A stretch of DNA of 64,000 nucleotides from Dyella humicola. GTDB lineage: Bacteria > Pseudomonadota > Gammaproteobacteria > Xanthomonadales > Rhodanobacteraceae. The position numbers and the translations under genes were made by a program. The notes below the pieces were generated by a model that worked only from the letters and a program-made list of their open reading frames with translations, searched no databases and was not told the origin of the DNA. This document shows, piece by piece, positions 26,352-34,710 of the stretch. Where the stretch lies: contig NZ_JAPDPC010000004.1 in NCBI RefSeq assembly GCF_026283945.1, forward strand, positions 149,694-213,693. The letters are read 5' to 3'. Positions within the stretch are counted from its first letter, which is position 1. Every line of letters starts with the position of its first letter.

Positions 26352-26516
26352 TTAGGCGTCACGCGCGGGCCAAAGAGAGGCAGCATGCGACACCAGCGTC
26401 GCGCAACTGTCGATACTGGGCTTGCACCGCATCGATGATGGCTTTGCGCATGGGATCGTCGGTAGGAAGGAGGACGGCGAGAAGGTTGCCGCGAAAGATC
26501 GAATGGGAAGCTTCAT
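26352..26516 (-). pseudogene. lolB 5' remnant after duplicated TPR gene
   Basis: This 54-codon frame begins MKLPIRSFAA at an ATG overlapping the TPR gene stop as ATGA. True lolB (53195) begins MKLPIRLMAV with the identical ATGA overlap on its upstream TPR gene. Similarity fades within about 40 bases, the lipobox is missing, and a stop comes after 54 codons. It is best read as the edge of a duplicated segment that carried the TPR-lolB junction. A free-standing small protein cannot be excluded. Confidence 0.6.
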
Positions 26517-27736
26517 GGATTGAGGCGCTTGAGCGTGTTGCGGAGGCTGGTGCTCTGCGGGTCGATCCTACGCACTTCGTCGAAGACGCGCCGCGCATCG
26601 TCCTGGCGTCCCTGCATCCACAGCACCTCGCTCAAATGCACGCCAATTTCGGCGTCCTTGTCTGCCGCCCAGGCGCTGCGCAGGCTTTGCTCGGCCTGTT
26701 CCAGGTGACCCAGACGGTATTGCAGCCAACCCCACGAGTCTTCGATGGCCGGGTCGTCCGGGCGGGCCACACGGGCCGCCTCGATCAGCCGCTGCGCCTC
26801 GGGCAGATCACGGTTGGCGTTGGCCAGTGTGTAGCCGAGCGCGTTGCTCGCTTCGGTATCGTCCGGCTTCAGCGCCAACAAACGACGGAAGTCGTCGACG
26901 GCCTGGTCGATCTTGCCTTCTCCGGCATAGGCAAAGCCACGACCATAGAGCAGCGCCGGTTCATCGGGCGTCACCTGCAGGGCGCGGGTGAACGCGCGCT
27001 CGGCCTGTGAGTACAGCTGTTCTTTCATGTAGATCGCGGCATCTGCCTCATAGGCGCGACGCAACATGGATGGCTGGTCGAGGTAGTTGGTCTGCATCTG
27101 CGCCAGTCGCTCGTGGGCCTCGGCGTCGCGGCCAAGCTCCTGCATCAGCAGGGCGCTGCGCAGGTCGGCGTCGAAGGCGTGGTCGCCATTTTGGCGTGCG
27201 ATTTGCCAGTAACTCAGGGCAATCAGCAGACCCAGGGCGGCCACCACGGCGGCCCATGCGACAAGCCACCCCCGTGACCGCTTTGTGGAGGCGCGTGCGC
27301 GATTGGCATCCGGGATCGTCGCCGGTTCCAACATGCTTGTCGCTGCAGGCGGTACCAATGAAAGGCCGGGTGTCTCCGCGCTTGCCTGGCGGCGTTGGAC
27401 CTTGCCTATGAAGCGATAGCCAAGCGTATGAATGGTGGCGATATAGCGAGGTTCGCTAACCGAGTCGCCAAGCGCCTGGCGCAGCTGAGAGATGACGCGA
27501 GAGAGCACGCCCGGCGTGACGAATCGGTGTCCCCACGCAATATCCAGCAGCAAGTTCTTCTCTACCACCTCGCCCGCGTTCTCAAGCAAAGCCACCAGCA
27601 CGGCATAAGCCTTTGGCTCCACGGAGACGTCTTGATGCGCGCGCTCGAGCCGGTGAGTGTGTGGCTCGACGATGATGTCATCGCACTCGTAGATCCAGTG
27701 GATCACGGGTTCGCTCTGGATCATATCTGCGACCAC
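26513..27736 (-). CDS. Membrane winged-helix/TPR regulator (CadC/ToxR-like fusion)
   Basis: This 407-residue protein has an OmpR/CadC-type winged-helix DNA-binding domain at residues ~15-115 (VSVEPKAYAVLVALLEN, VLSRVISQLRQALGD, IHTLGYRFIG), a linker, one membrane helix at ~156-178, and a periplasmic TPR region at 186-407. The TPR half is about 79% identical by hand count to residues ~358-579 of the TPR lipoprotein at 51459. GTG at 27736 is chosen because AGGGAG lies 6 bases upstream. Such proteins bind DNA while anchored in the membrane and sense the periplasm. Its targets are unknown. Confidence 0.88.
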   Translation of the reverse strand: MVADMIQSEPVIHWIYECDDIIVEPHTHRLERAHQDVSVEPKAYAVLVALLENAGEVVEKNLLLDIAWGHRFVTPGVLSRVISQLRQALGDSVSEPRYIATIHTLGYRFIGKVQRRQASAETPGLSLVPPAATSMLEPATIPDANRARASTKRSRGWLVAWAAVVAALGLLIALSYWQIARQNGDHAFDADLRSALLMQELGRDAEAHERLAQMQTNYLDQPSMLRRAYEADAAIYMKEQLYSQAERAFTRALQVTPDEPALLYGRGFAYAGEGKIDQAVDDFRRLLALKPDDTEASNALGYTLANANRDLPEAQRLIEAARVARPDDPAIEDSWGWLQYRLGHLEQAEQSLRSAWAADKDAEIGVHLSEVLWMQGRQDDARRVFDEVRRIDPQSTSLRNTLKRLNP

Positions 27737-27926
27737 GGGAGGCTCCCTGAGCCAATAAGCATGCGCGCTGTGTGGAAAACCGCTATCTGTCAGAGGTTAT
27801 AAGCAGCACAAAAAGGCCGTGATGCTCGGGGCACGGCGGCTTCTTGTAGGGGTGCCTCGAAAAGCGAGGTATCAGGCGTTGAATGAAGCGTTGCCCGCAG
27901 CAGCGCGCGGCTTGATCGGTGCGGCC

Positions 27927-28112
27927 TCACCGACGCGTCCATTGGACCGCGAGAGTACGTGCGAGCAGGTCGCGAAGGCCCTGATTGCGCTGGCTCCATG
28001 CCAACGCGATGTAACAGACAAACAGGATCAGGCTGGTAATGACGTTGATCAGACGTACTGTGTTGCGTGCGGCGCGGGAGCCGATCGAGCGCGGCTGCTG
28101 GTGAGCAAGCAC
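27927..28112 (-). pseudogene. RDD-family membrane protein, C-terminal remnant
   Basis: The frame contains RLINVITSLILFVCYIALAW followed by SQRNQGLRDLLARTLAVQW. The last helix plus the QGLRDLLARTLAV tail resembles the conserved end of RDD-family proteins (K/R-QGxHDxxAxTxVV). A stop codon (TAG at 28116-28118) interrupts the frame just upstream, and the rest of an RDD domain was not found in other frames, so this looks like a decayed fragment. It is upstream of and co-oriented with the winged-helix/TPR gene. Confidence 0.4.
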
Positions 28113-28578
28113 CAGCTATCTCGCTTGGCCGGGAGTCCGCGTTCTCGCCGCAGTGGCTGACGTTCGACAGGGCAAGTCAGCCGCAGGTAGAGGGCTAAGC
28201 GCCGTGGGAAGAGATGGCTTTTGTAGGCCACTGATGAATCTCACGGGTGAAGATCCGGTGAGCTACAGCCGGGTCGATGCAGCACTCAGATGTAGCAGTT
28301 CGCTGCAGCACTTTTGAAAAGTGCGGGGTTAGTGCTTTCTAACCCCTTGAATTTATTTGCCGCATGGGTCGGGATGGCGGATTCGAAGCTATGACCGACG
28401 TCCACAGGATCAGCTGGCACTCGTTAGCCAACCAGCCGGTGCCCCGGCAAGGCGGGAGCCCAACGGTAGTAATCGTTGGAAATTTGGAAAGTCTATTCTG
28501 GGCAACCAGCCCAGATCGGTAGTCGCGTTGGAATTTCTATGAGGTCACACCCACTCGCGAATGGTTGCGTGTCTAGCG
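28113..28578. other. Non-coding gap with one hairpin
   Basis: No convincing gene is seen. A hairpin at 28325-28346 and short tandem-like words (GCAGCACT / GCAGTTCGCTGCAGCAC around 28280) are the only structures. A 61-codon frame at 28357-28542 has no recognisable character. Confidence 0.4.
28325..28346 (+). terminator. Weak terminator-like hairpin
   Basis: GGGGTTAG-tgcttt-CTAACCCC followed by TTGAATTTATTT. An 8-bp stem with an A/T-rich tail on the + strand. No + strand gene lies immediately upstream, so its parent transcript is unknown. Confidence 0.4.
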
Positions 28579-29406
28579 CTACAACGCCCGCTGGTAGCGC
28601 GCTGGGGTGATGCCGTAGCGTCGCGCAAAGGCTCGGGTGAGGTGCGCCTGGTCGGCAAGTCCAACGGCAGCGGCGACTTGCGCGGGCGGCTCGCCGTGCG
28701 ATAGCTGGCGTTTGGCTTCGGCCAGGCGCAAGACCATCAGCATCTGCTGCGGGGTGGCGTGATGCTGCGCCTGGAATTGGCGCAGGAAATGGAACGGACT
28801 GAGCCCGGCGACTGCCGCCAGCTCGTCGAGTGTGAGTCGACGCGAAAGATGGGCATGCAGGTAATCCAGCACCGGTGCAAAGCGCGCCGCGCGCCCATCC
28901 ATCGCTGCACGCGGAACGCGCGCGTGACGGCGGAAATGGCCCAGCAATTCGAACAGCAGACTATCGAACGCCAGCGGTTCGCGTGCTTGCCAAAGTGCAT
29001 CCAGCAAGACGGTGACGCGGCGAGCGCTGGGCAGGTCTTGGCGTACCACGTCGCCGAACCACCAGCCAGGTTCGCCGGTGATCTCAGCCACCGCCGACGG
29101 CTCGATGTAGGCCATCCGGTAATGCCAGCCACCCTCGGTTTCGGCGCGTCCGGTATGCACTTCATCCGGATTCATCATCACCACCGAGTCTGCTGGCGCC
29201 AGGTGATCCGCGCCACGATAGCGAAAGCGTTCCACGCCTGACTCGATCGCGCCCAGGCCGAAACCGTCATGCGTGTGCGGCTCGAACGCATGACGAACGA
29301 TGTGCGCGCGGTACAGCTCCACGCCAGGGCGATGGGACGGCAACCGGAATTCGGCTGCATCGCCGGTTGCGCTGAAGCGGTCGGGGACGCCTTGCATAAG
29401 TCGCAT
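28579..29406 (-). CDS. AraC-family transcriptional regulator
   Basis: This 275-residue protein has an N-terminal cupin-like ligand domain (HAFEPHTHDGFGLGAIE, VVMMNPDEVHTG) and a C-terminal AraC double helix-turn-helix (LTLDELAAVAGLSPFHFLRQ, then VGLADQAHLTRAFARRYG). The AraC_N plus HTH layout is like regulators of exporters. The start at 29406 (MRLMQGVP) is preferred; an ATG three codons later is possible, and neither has a strong ribosome site. A transporter partner is not adjacent, so its target is open. Confidence 0.88.
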   Translation of the reverse strand: MRLMQGVPDRFSATGDAAEFRLPSHRPGVELYRAHIVRHAFEPHTHDGFGLGAIESGVERFRYRGADHLAPADSVVMMNPDEVHTGRAETEGGWHYRMAYIEPSAVAEITGEPGWWFGDVVRQDLPSARRVTVLLDALWQAREPLAFDSLLFELLGHFRRHARVPRAAMDGRAARFAPVLDYLHAHLSRRLTLDELAAVAGLSPFHFLRQFQAQHHATPQQMLMVLRLAEAKRQLSHGEPPAQVAAAVGLADQAHLTRAFARRYGITPARYQRAL

Positions 29407-29450
29407 CTTACTGCGCGGGTGAATGCCCTGCGGCTTCTTTGAATCGCCAA

Positions 29451-30350
29451 TCAGCCGATCAAGGCTTTTAAGCGCGTGCGCGTGAGTGGGCCAAAGCGCA
29501 GGCGCTCGCACAGTGCGTCCATGCTGTCCGTTTCCCCTCGCTGGCGGCGCAAGGCATCGGCATCCGTCGGCACCGGCGCGTCCAGCGCGATCCGGGTGAG
29601 ACGGCGATAAAGGCGCGCCGCCTCGCCATGCTCGCGCAACTTCTGCGCACAACTGGCCGCGCCACGCAGGCGCAGGAAGGGCACTTCGTCCACCCGTTCG
29701 AGCAACGCATCCAGGTTGCCGAAATGGGCGAGCAGCGCCGCTGCGGTCTTCGCACCGATACCGGGCACGCCGGGGATGTTGTCCACCGCGTCGCCACACA
29801 GCGCCAGATAATCGGCGACCTGCTGCGGATGCACGCCAAGCCGTTCGTGCACGCCAGCCGGCCCCCAACGGGTGCCGCGCGCGTAATCCCATTGCTCGTC
29901 GTCATCGCCCAGCAACTGGCCGAAGTCCTTGTCAGCCGACACGATCACGCTGCGGAAACCAAGGCCTCGCAGGCTCCACAGCACACTGCCGATCAGATCA
30001 TCGGCTTCATAGGTGTGATCGATCAACACCGGTATGCCAAGGGCCAGCGCCACTTCTCGACACAGCACGAACTGGCGTTCAAGGTCGGGCGGCGGCAACT
30101 CGCGATTGGCCTTGTAGGCAGGGTAGATGGCGTTGCGGAACGAGGTGGTCAGCGAAGCATCGAATGCCACCGCGATGTGCTCGGGGCGCACGCGTTCCAG
30201 CAGTTCGCAGAGGAAGCGCGTGAAGCCATGCACGGCATTGACCGGATGACCGTCCGCATCGTGGAACTCATCGGGCATCGAATGCCAGGCACGGAACACA
30301 TAGAGACTGCCATCGACCAGATGGGCGGCGGGGCGGCTCACGGCGTCCAC
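29451..30350 (-). CDS. 5'-3' exonuclease (flap nuclease, Xni/PolA-N type)
   Basis: This 299-residue protein has the PIN-like 5'-3' exonuclease fold: LVDGSLYVFRAWHSM at the N-terminus, VAFDASLTTSFRNAIYPAYKANR, the acidic cluster YEADDLIGS and SADKDFGQLL, then a helix-hairpin-helix GDAVDNIPGVPGIGAKTA. It resembles the free-standing homologues of the DNA polymerase I nuclease domain, which cut flaps and 5' ends. It starts at GTG 30350; GTG 30341 would give a 4-base overlap with the upstream nitroreductase gene. Confidence 0.9.
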   Translation of the reverse strand: MDAVSRPAAHLVDGSLYVFRAWHSMPDEFHDADGHPVNAVHGFTRFLCELLERVRPEHIAVAFDASLTTSFRNAIYPAYKANRELPPPDLERQFVLCREVALALGIPVLIDHTYEADDLIGSVLWSLRGLGFRSVIVSADKDFGQLLGDDDEQWDYARGTRWGPAGVHERLGVHPQQVADYLALCGDAVDNIPGVPGIGAKTAAALLAHFGNLDALLERVDEVPFLRLRGAASCAQKLREHGEAARLYRRLTRIALDAPVPTDADALRRQRGETDSMDALCERLRFGPLTRTRLKALIG

Positions 30351-30907
30351 GTGCTGAGTACATCGGCAAGGGTGGGGCGGTCGCGGTCGGGTACGTCGAT
30401 CTGTGGCGTGCCGATATGGACGAAACCGATCACGTGCTCATTCTCCGCAAGACCGAGGATGCTGGCTGCTTCGCGATCATACGCTGCCCAACCGGTGAGC
30501 CATTGCGCGCCATAACCCAGCGCCCCCGCACCAAGTAGCAGGTTGTAGGCCACGCAGCCAGCGGAGAGCTGCTGTTCGATCACCGGTACCTTGCTGGAGG
30601 GATCGAGCCGGGAAATAACGGCCACCACCACGGGGGCGAACATATAGCGCGTACGCTCCTTCTCGCGCTTGGATTCCGGCAGGTCCGGATGGAGGCGCAA
30701 CGACAACGCCGCCAGGCGCTCGCCCAAGGCGAGCTTGGCCGCGCCTTGCAGCAGGATGAGTCGGTACGGCACCAGCTTGCCGTGGTCCGGCGCGCGGATC
30801 GCCGCTTCCAGCAGCGCATGCAACTGGGCCTCATCCGGCGCCGGCTCACCGAGCTGGCGGGAGGGGACGGAGTGACGCTGCTGCAACAGGGAAAGGGGAT
30901 GGGACAC
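30338..30907 (-). CDS. Nitroreductase-family protein (YdjA-like)
   Basis: This 189-residue protein begins with a GTG start and reads LLQQRHSVPSRQLGEPAPDE, the nitroreductase R-x-S FMN-binding start. APDHGKLVPYRLILLQG and a C-terminal LGYGAQWLTGWAAYD follow. The size and motifs match the short YdjA group of FMN oxidoreductases, which reduce nitro compounds or quinones with NAD(P)H. It overlaps the exonuclease gene downstream. Confidence 0.88.
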   Translation of the reverse strand: MSHPLSLLQQRHSVPSRQLGEPAPDEAQLHALLEAAIRAPDHGKLVPYRLILLQGAAKLALGERLAALSLRLHPDLPESKREKERTRYMFAPVVVAVISRLDPSSKVPVIEQQLSAGCVAYNLLLGAGALGYGAQWLTGWAAYDREAASILGLAENEHVIGFVHIGTPQIDVPDRDRPTLADVLSTWTP

Positions 30908-31000
30908 AGGGACGTCCGTGGGGGCAAAGCGTTCATGCTAATCCGCCCGGCTGACATAGGCGAATGCGGCCGGTCTTCCTTGTACCCCTGTGCGGTGGCT

Positions 31001-31462
<462 letters not shown>

Positions 31463-31572
31463 CTACCCGGGTCGGGGGCCGGCGCCGCCAACGTCGGGGT
31501 GAACATGTTCTCGGTGGCTCGCACGACGAGGCATCGGCTAGGATGGCTGGACCTATCCGCAGGGGATGCACG

Positions 31573-32673
31573 ATGACGATCACCGTGGCTGCATTGCGCG
31601 AAACCGCCGCTGGTGAGCGCCGCGTGGCGATCACACCTGAAGTGGCGAAGAAATTGCGCGGCAAGGGCCTGCGCGTGCTGCTCGAGCGTGGCGCCGGCGC
31701 GGCAGCGGGTTTCCCGGACGATACGTATGCCGACACCGATTTCGCCGATGCGCCCAGCGTGCTCGCGCAGGCTGACGTGTTTGTCTGCGTGCTGCCGCCG
31801 GACGATGGCGTGTGGTCCGGATTGCGCGAAGGCAGCATCGTGGTGGGGCAGTTGCGTCCCTACGGTGCCGCTGCGCGCATCGTGGCGATGGGGAAGCGCA
31901 AGCTCACTGCGTTTTCGCTGGAGCTGTTGCCGCGCACCACGCGCGCCCAGGCCATGGACGTACTCAGCTCGCAGGCGGCGGTGGCGGGCTATCGCGCCAT
32001 GCTGATCGCAGCCGAGGCCTCGCCGAAGTTCTTTCCCATGCTCACCACGGCGGCCGGTACCATCCGGCCGTCGAAGGTGCTGGTGATCGGTGCCGGCGTG
32101 GCCGGCCTGCAGGCCATCGCCACCGCCCGTCGCCTGGGTGCGCAGACCGAGGGCTACGACGTCCGTCCCGAAACCCGCGAGCAGGTGGAGTCGCTAGGCG
32201 CCAAATTCCTCGATCTCGGCGTCAGTGCGGCCGGCAGCGGCGGTTACGCGCGTGAGCTGTCGGCGGAGGAACGCGCCGCTCAGCAACAGGCGCTGGCCGA
32301 GCATCTCAAGGCCGTGGATGTCATCGTCACCACCGCTGCTGTGCCTGGCCGCCCATCGCCGAAGATCCTCACCACCGCCATGATCGACGGCATGAAGCCA
32401 GGTGCCTTGATCGTCGACCTCGCGGCAGAGGGCGGCGGTAATTGCGAATTGACCCAGCCGGGCCAGCGGGTGGATCACCGTGGCGTGGTGATCCTCGGTC
32501 CGCTGAACCTGCCCGCCGGAGCACCGCTGCACGCGTCGGAAATGTACGCGCGCAACGCCTACAACTTTGTCGAATTGCTGGTGCACGGCGACGCGCTGGC
32601 GCCGGATTTCAACGACGAGCTGATCGCCAAGAGCTGCGTGACGCGCAACGGCGAGCCGCATTTCCAAGGCTAG
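31573..32673 (+). CDS. pntAA: NAD(P) transhydrogenase subunit alpha part 1 (PntAA)
   Basis: This 366-residue protein is domain I of the proton-translocating transhydrogenase, the NAD(H)-binding part (AALRETAAGERRVAITPEVA; dinucleotide motif VLVIGAGVAGLQAIA; YDVRPETREQ). It passes hydride between NADH and NADP+ together with PntAB and PntB. AGGGGA lies upstream of the ATG at 31573; the frame open from 31345 is not coding. It is followed by a bidirectional terminator at 32701, and its membrane partners are 1.7 kb downstream beyond an opposing cassette. Confidence 0.95.
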   Translation: MTITVAALRETAAGERRVAITPEVAKKLRGKGLRVLLERGAGAAAGFPDDTYADTDFADAPSVLAQADVFVCVLPPDDGVWSGLREGSIVVGQLRPYGAAARIVAMGKRKLTAFSLELLPRTTRAQAMDVLSSQAAVAGYRAMLIAAEASPKFFPMLTTAAGTIRPSKVLVIGAGVAGLQAIATARRLGAQTEGYDVRPETREQVESLGAKFLDLGVSAAGSGGYARELSAEERAAQQQALAEHLKAVDVIVTTAAVPGRPSPKILTTAMIDGMKPGALIVDLAAEGGGNCELTQPGQRVDHRGVVILGPLNLPAGAPLHASEMYARNAYNFVELLVHGDALAPDFNDELIAKSCVTRNGEPHFQG

Positions 32674-32700
32674 TCGGCCGTTGGCTGTCCACTAGATGCG

Positions 32701-32726
32701 AAAAGCCCCGCCATGGCGGGGCTTTT
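32701..32726. terminator. Bidirectional intrinsic terminator
   Basis: AAAAGCCCCGCC-at-GGCGGGGCTTTT forms a perfect stem with A and T runs on both sides. It lies 28 bases after the pntAA stop and 3 bases from the DUF3106 gene stop on the other strand, so it can end both. Confidence 0.92.
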
Positions 32727-32729
32727 GCT

Positions 32730-33293
32730 TCAGAACTTCGGCGGGTGCGGCGGCCGGCCACCACCGCCTCCTGGACCACGCCGGACCGGGGCGTTGCGCA
32801 TCTCCTCATGCCATTGGCGCAGCAACTGTTCGCGCTGGTCCGGCGGCAGCTGCTGGAAATGCTGGAACGCGGCGTGTAGCTGCTGACGCTCCTCGGGAGG
32901 CAGTTGCTGGAAGCGCTTGCTGTTCTCGCTGGCTTGCTCCCGCTGCTCGGGCGTCATCTTCTGCCATTGGTCGATGCGCTGGCGGATCGCCTGGCGTTGT
33001 TCCGGTGGCAGGGTCTTCCACTGCTGGGCACGCTCCAGCATGCGGGCCTGCCGCTGCGGTGGAAGCGAATCCCATTTGTCGGCAAGCGGCGCGAGCACAT
33101 CACGCTCGGCGGGCGACAGGCTCTGCCACGAGCGCGGTGCCGGCGGAGGACCGGGTGGCCGACCCGGCGGTGGCCCAGGCGGAAACAAATCGCCCGGCGG
33201 CGGAGGCGGTACGTTCTGCGCAAAAGCGTATGGGACGGCGCTACCCAGCCAGCAGGCCAGCATCAGCACCATGAAAAGACGGCCTCGACGCAT
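32730..33293 (-). CDS. DUF3106-type exported Gln/Pro-rich protein
   Basis: This 187-residue protein has a signal peptide (RRGRLFMVLMLACWLGSAVPYAFAQ split by basic then hydrophobic parts), a Pro-rich stretch (VPPPPPGDLFPPG), then repeated W-x-x-(L/M)-(P/T)-P-E-Q-R units (WKTLPPEQRQAIRQR, WQKMTPEQREQ) typical of DUF3106. Function is unknown. It is the third gene of a sigma/anti-sigma cassette, 2 bases after the anti-sigma-like gene, which suggests an envelope-stress-type product. Confidence 0.8.
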   Translation of the reverse strand: MRRGRLFMVLMLACWLGSAVPYAFAQNVPPPPPGDLFPPGPPPGRPPGPPPAPRSWQSLSPAERDVLAPLADKWDSLPPQRQARMLERAQQWKTLPPEQRQAIRQRIDQWQKMTPEQREQASENSKRFQQLPPEERQQLHAAFQHFQQLPPDQREQLLRQWHEEMRNAPVRRGPGGGGGRPPHPPKF

Positions 33294-33295
33294 AA

Positions 33296-33685
33296 TCACC
33301 GGTTCGCCTGGCTGTCGCCGTTCCTGGCCAGCCACCCGTAGAAATCCATGTTCTGGTACAGCGTGGGATCGGCGGCCGCCGCATCCGGCGGCAAGTCGCC
33401 ATCGAACTCCGCGGTAGGCGAAGAAAGTGCGCTGCTCGGCGAATTGCCGGCCGGTCCCTGCACCGGGGACGACAGCATCAGTGCCGCAAAAGCGACGGCC
33501 GCAAACGCGCCGGCTGGCAGTAGCAGCTGCAGGAGACGCCGGGACAACGACGATCGGTCGCTGCTTTCGATGGCCTTGCGCCGAGCCGCACGCAGTCGAT
33601 CGGCGGTGGCCGGGTCGATATGTCGCGCGGCCTCGCGGTACAGCTCGCGGGCGCGGCGTTCCAGGTGGTTGTCGGGCGCATTCAT
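33296..33685 (-). CDS. Putative anti-sigma factor (single-pass membrane)
   Basis: This 129-residue protein has a charged N-terminal helix region (HLERRARELYREAARHIDPA; RLRAARRKAIES), one membrane helix (LLQLLLPAGAFAAVAFAALML) and a periplasmic acidic tail. The layout is that of small anti-sigma factors encoded after their sigma gene; it resembles DUF3619. The start overlaps the stop of the sigma gene by 4 bases, so the two are made together. Anti-sigma function is inferred from context. Confidence 0.65.
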   Translation of the reverse strand: MNAPDNHLERRARELYREAARHIDPATADRLRAARRKAIESSDRSSLSRRLLQLLLPAGAFAAVAFAALMLSSPVQGPAGNSPSSALSSPTAEFDGDLPPDAAAADPTLYQNMDFYGWLARNGDSQANR

Positions 33686-34311
33686 CGCCAGTCCTCCAGT
33701 TGGTCGCGCAGACGTTGCAGTGCACGCGACAAGTGTGTCTTTACGCTCCCTTCCGAACAGCCCATGGCCTGGGCGGTTTCCGCCACGTCCAGGCCCTCCA
33801 GCAAGCGCAGCATGAATGCTTCGCGCTGGCGCTGAGGCAACAACTTCACCGCTGCCGCCATATCCGCATAGGACTGGGCGTCATGCAGCCTTTCCAACGG
33901 CCCGGGGCCGGTGTCGGCGGGTTCCCAAAGCGGTAACTCGTCGCCGTCCTCGTCCTTTCCTCCCAGCCAGCCCACCATGATCGAGCGGACCTTGCGGCGG
34001 CGCTGCAGATCGACGATGCGCCGGCGCAAGATGCCCCAGAACAGCGGGGTCCATTCCTGCGCAGGCTTGTCGCTGTAATGCTTGACGAGCCGCAGCATGG
34101 CGTCCTGTACCGCATCCAGCGCATCTTCCCGATGGCCCAGATGGATCTCGGCCATACGAAACGCCCGCCGCTCCACCTGCGCCAGAAACGCATTCATCGA
34201 GACCGGCACTGCCCGGGTGTCTTGGGCCAGCAGGTCGGCTTCGAGGGTGGACACGGCACTATTCATGGCGTCATCGTCCGCTTCGCCGGATCGGGCATGC
34301 TGAGACTCCAT
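33682..34311 (-). CDS. ECF-type RNA polymerase sigma factor
   Basis: This protein of about 209 residues has sigma region 2 (AEIHLGHREDALDAVQDAMLRLV) and region 4 (LPQRQREAFMLRLLEGLDVAETAQAMGCSEGSVKTHLSR). The start is uncertain: MESQHARSG at 34311 is used; MNSAVSTL (34266) and MNAFLAQVERR (34197) are also possible. Sigma factors of this group with a downstream membrane anti-sigma and DUF3106 gene are common in Xanthomonadales. It sits opposite to and between pntAA and pntAB. Confidence 0.85.
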   Translation of the reverse strand: MESQHARSGEADDDAMNSAVSTLEADLLAQDTRAVPVSMNAFLAQVERRAFRMAEIHLGHREDALDAVQDAMLRLVKHYSDKPAQEWTPLFWGILRRRIVDLQRRRKVRSIMVGWLGGKDEDGDELPLWEPADTGPGPLERLHDAQSYADMAAAVKLLPQRQREAFMLRLLEGLDVAETAQAMGCSEGSVKTHLSRALQRLRDQLEDWR

Positions 34312-34404
34312 CGGTATGTCTTTGTGCATCAACGCCTGAGGCTCGCGCGGGTTGACCCACGCCCGTATGATGCGGGCATAACGCTGTCCTGGCGGGGAGG
34401 GGTC

Positions 34405-34710
34405 ATGATCGACGGGTTCCTGGCGCTTTACATCTTCATGCTGGCGGCGTTCACGGGGTACGAGATCATCGCGCGGGTGCCGGTGATTCTCCACACGCCG
34501 TTGATGTCGGGCTCGAATTTCATCCACGGCATTGTGGTGGTTGGCGCCATGATTGCGCTAGGGCATGCCGATACTCCGCTGGAAATCGCCATCGGATTTA
34601 TCGGCGTACTTCTAGGTGCCGGTAATGCCGCCGGCGGTTACGTGGTGACCGAGCGCATGCTGGAAATGTTCAAGTCCAGCAAACCCTTAACCGGCAAGGA
34701 GCCCAAGTGA
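34405..34710 (+). CDS. pntAB: NAD(P) transhydrogenase subunit alpha part 2 (PntAB)
   Basis: This 101-residue membrane protein has three hydrophobic helices (LALYIFMLAAFTGYEII; FIHGIVVVGAMIALG; IGFIGVLLGAGNAAGGYVV), the short membrane part of the split alpha subunit. It starts at ATG 34405 after GGGAGGGG. It forms part of the proton channel with PntB. Its stop shares a base with the pntB start. It is separated from pntAA by an opposing three-gene cassette, whereas in most genomes pntAA and pntAB are adjacent. Confidence 0.93.
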   Translation: MIDGFLALYIFMLAAFTGYEIIARVPVILHTPLMSGSNFIHGIVVVGAMIALGHADTPLEIAIGFIGVLLGAGNAAGGYVVTERMLEMFKSSKPLTGKEPK

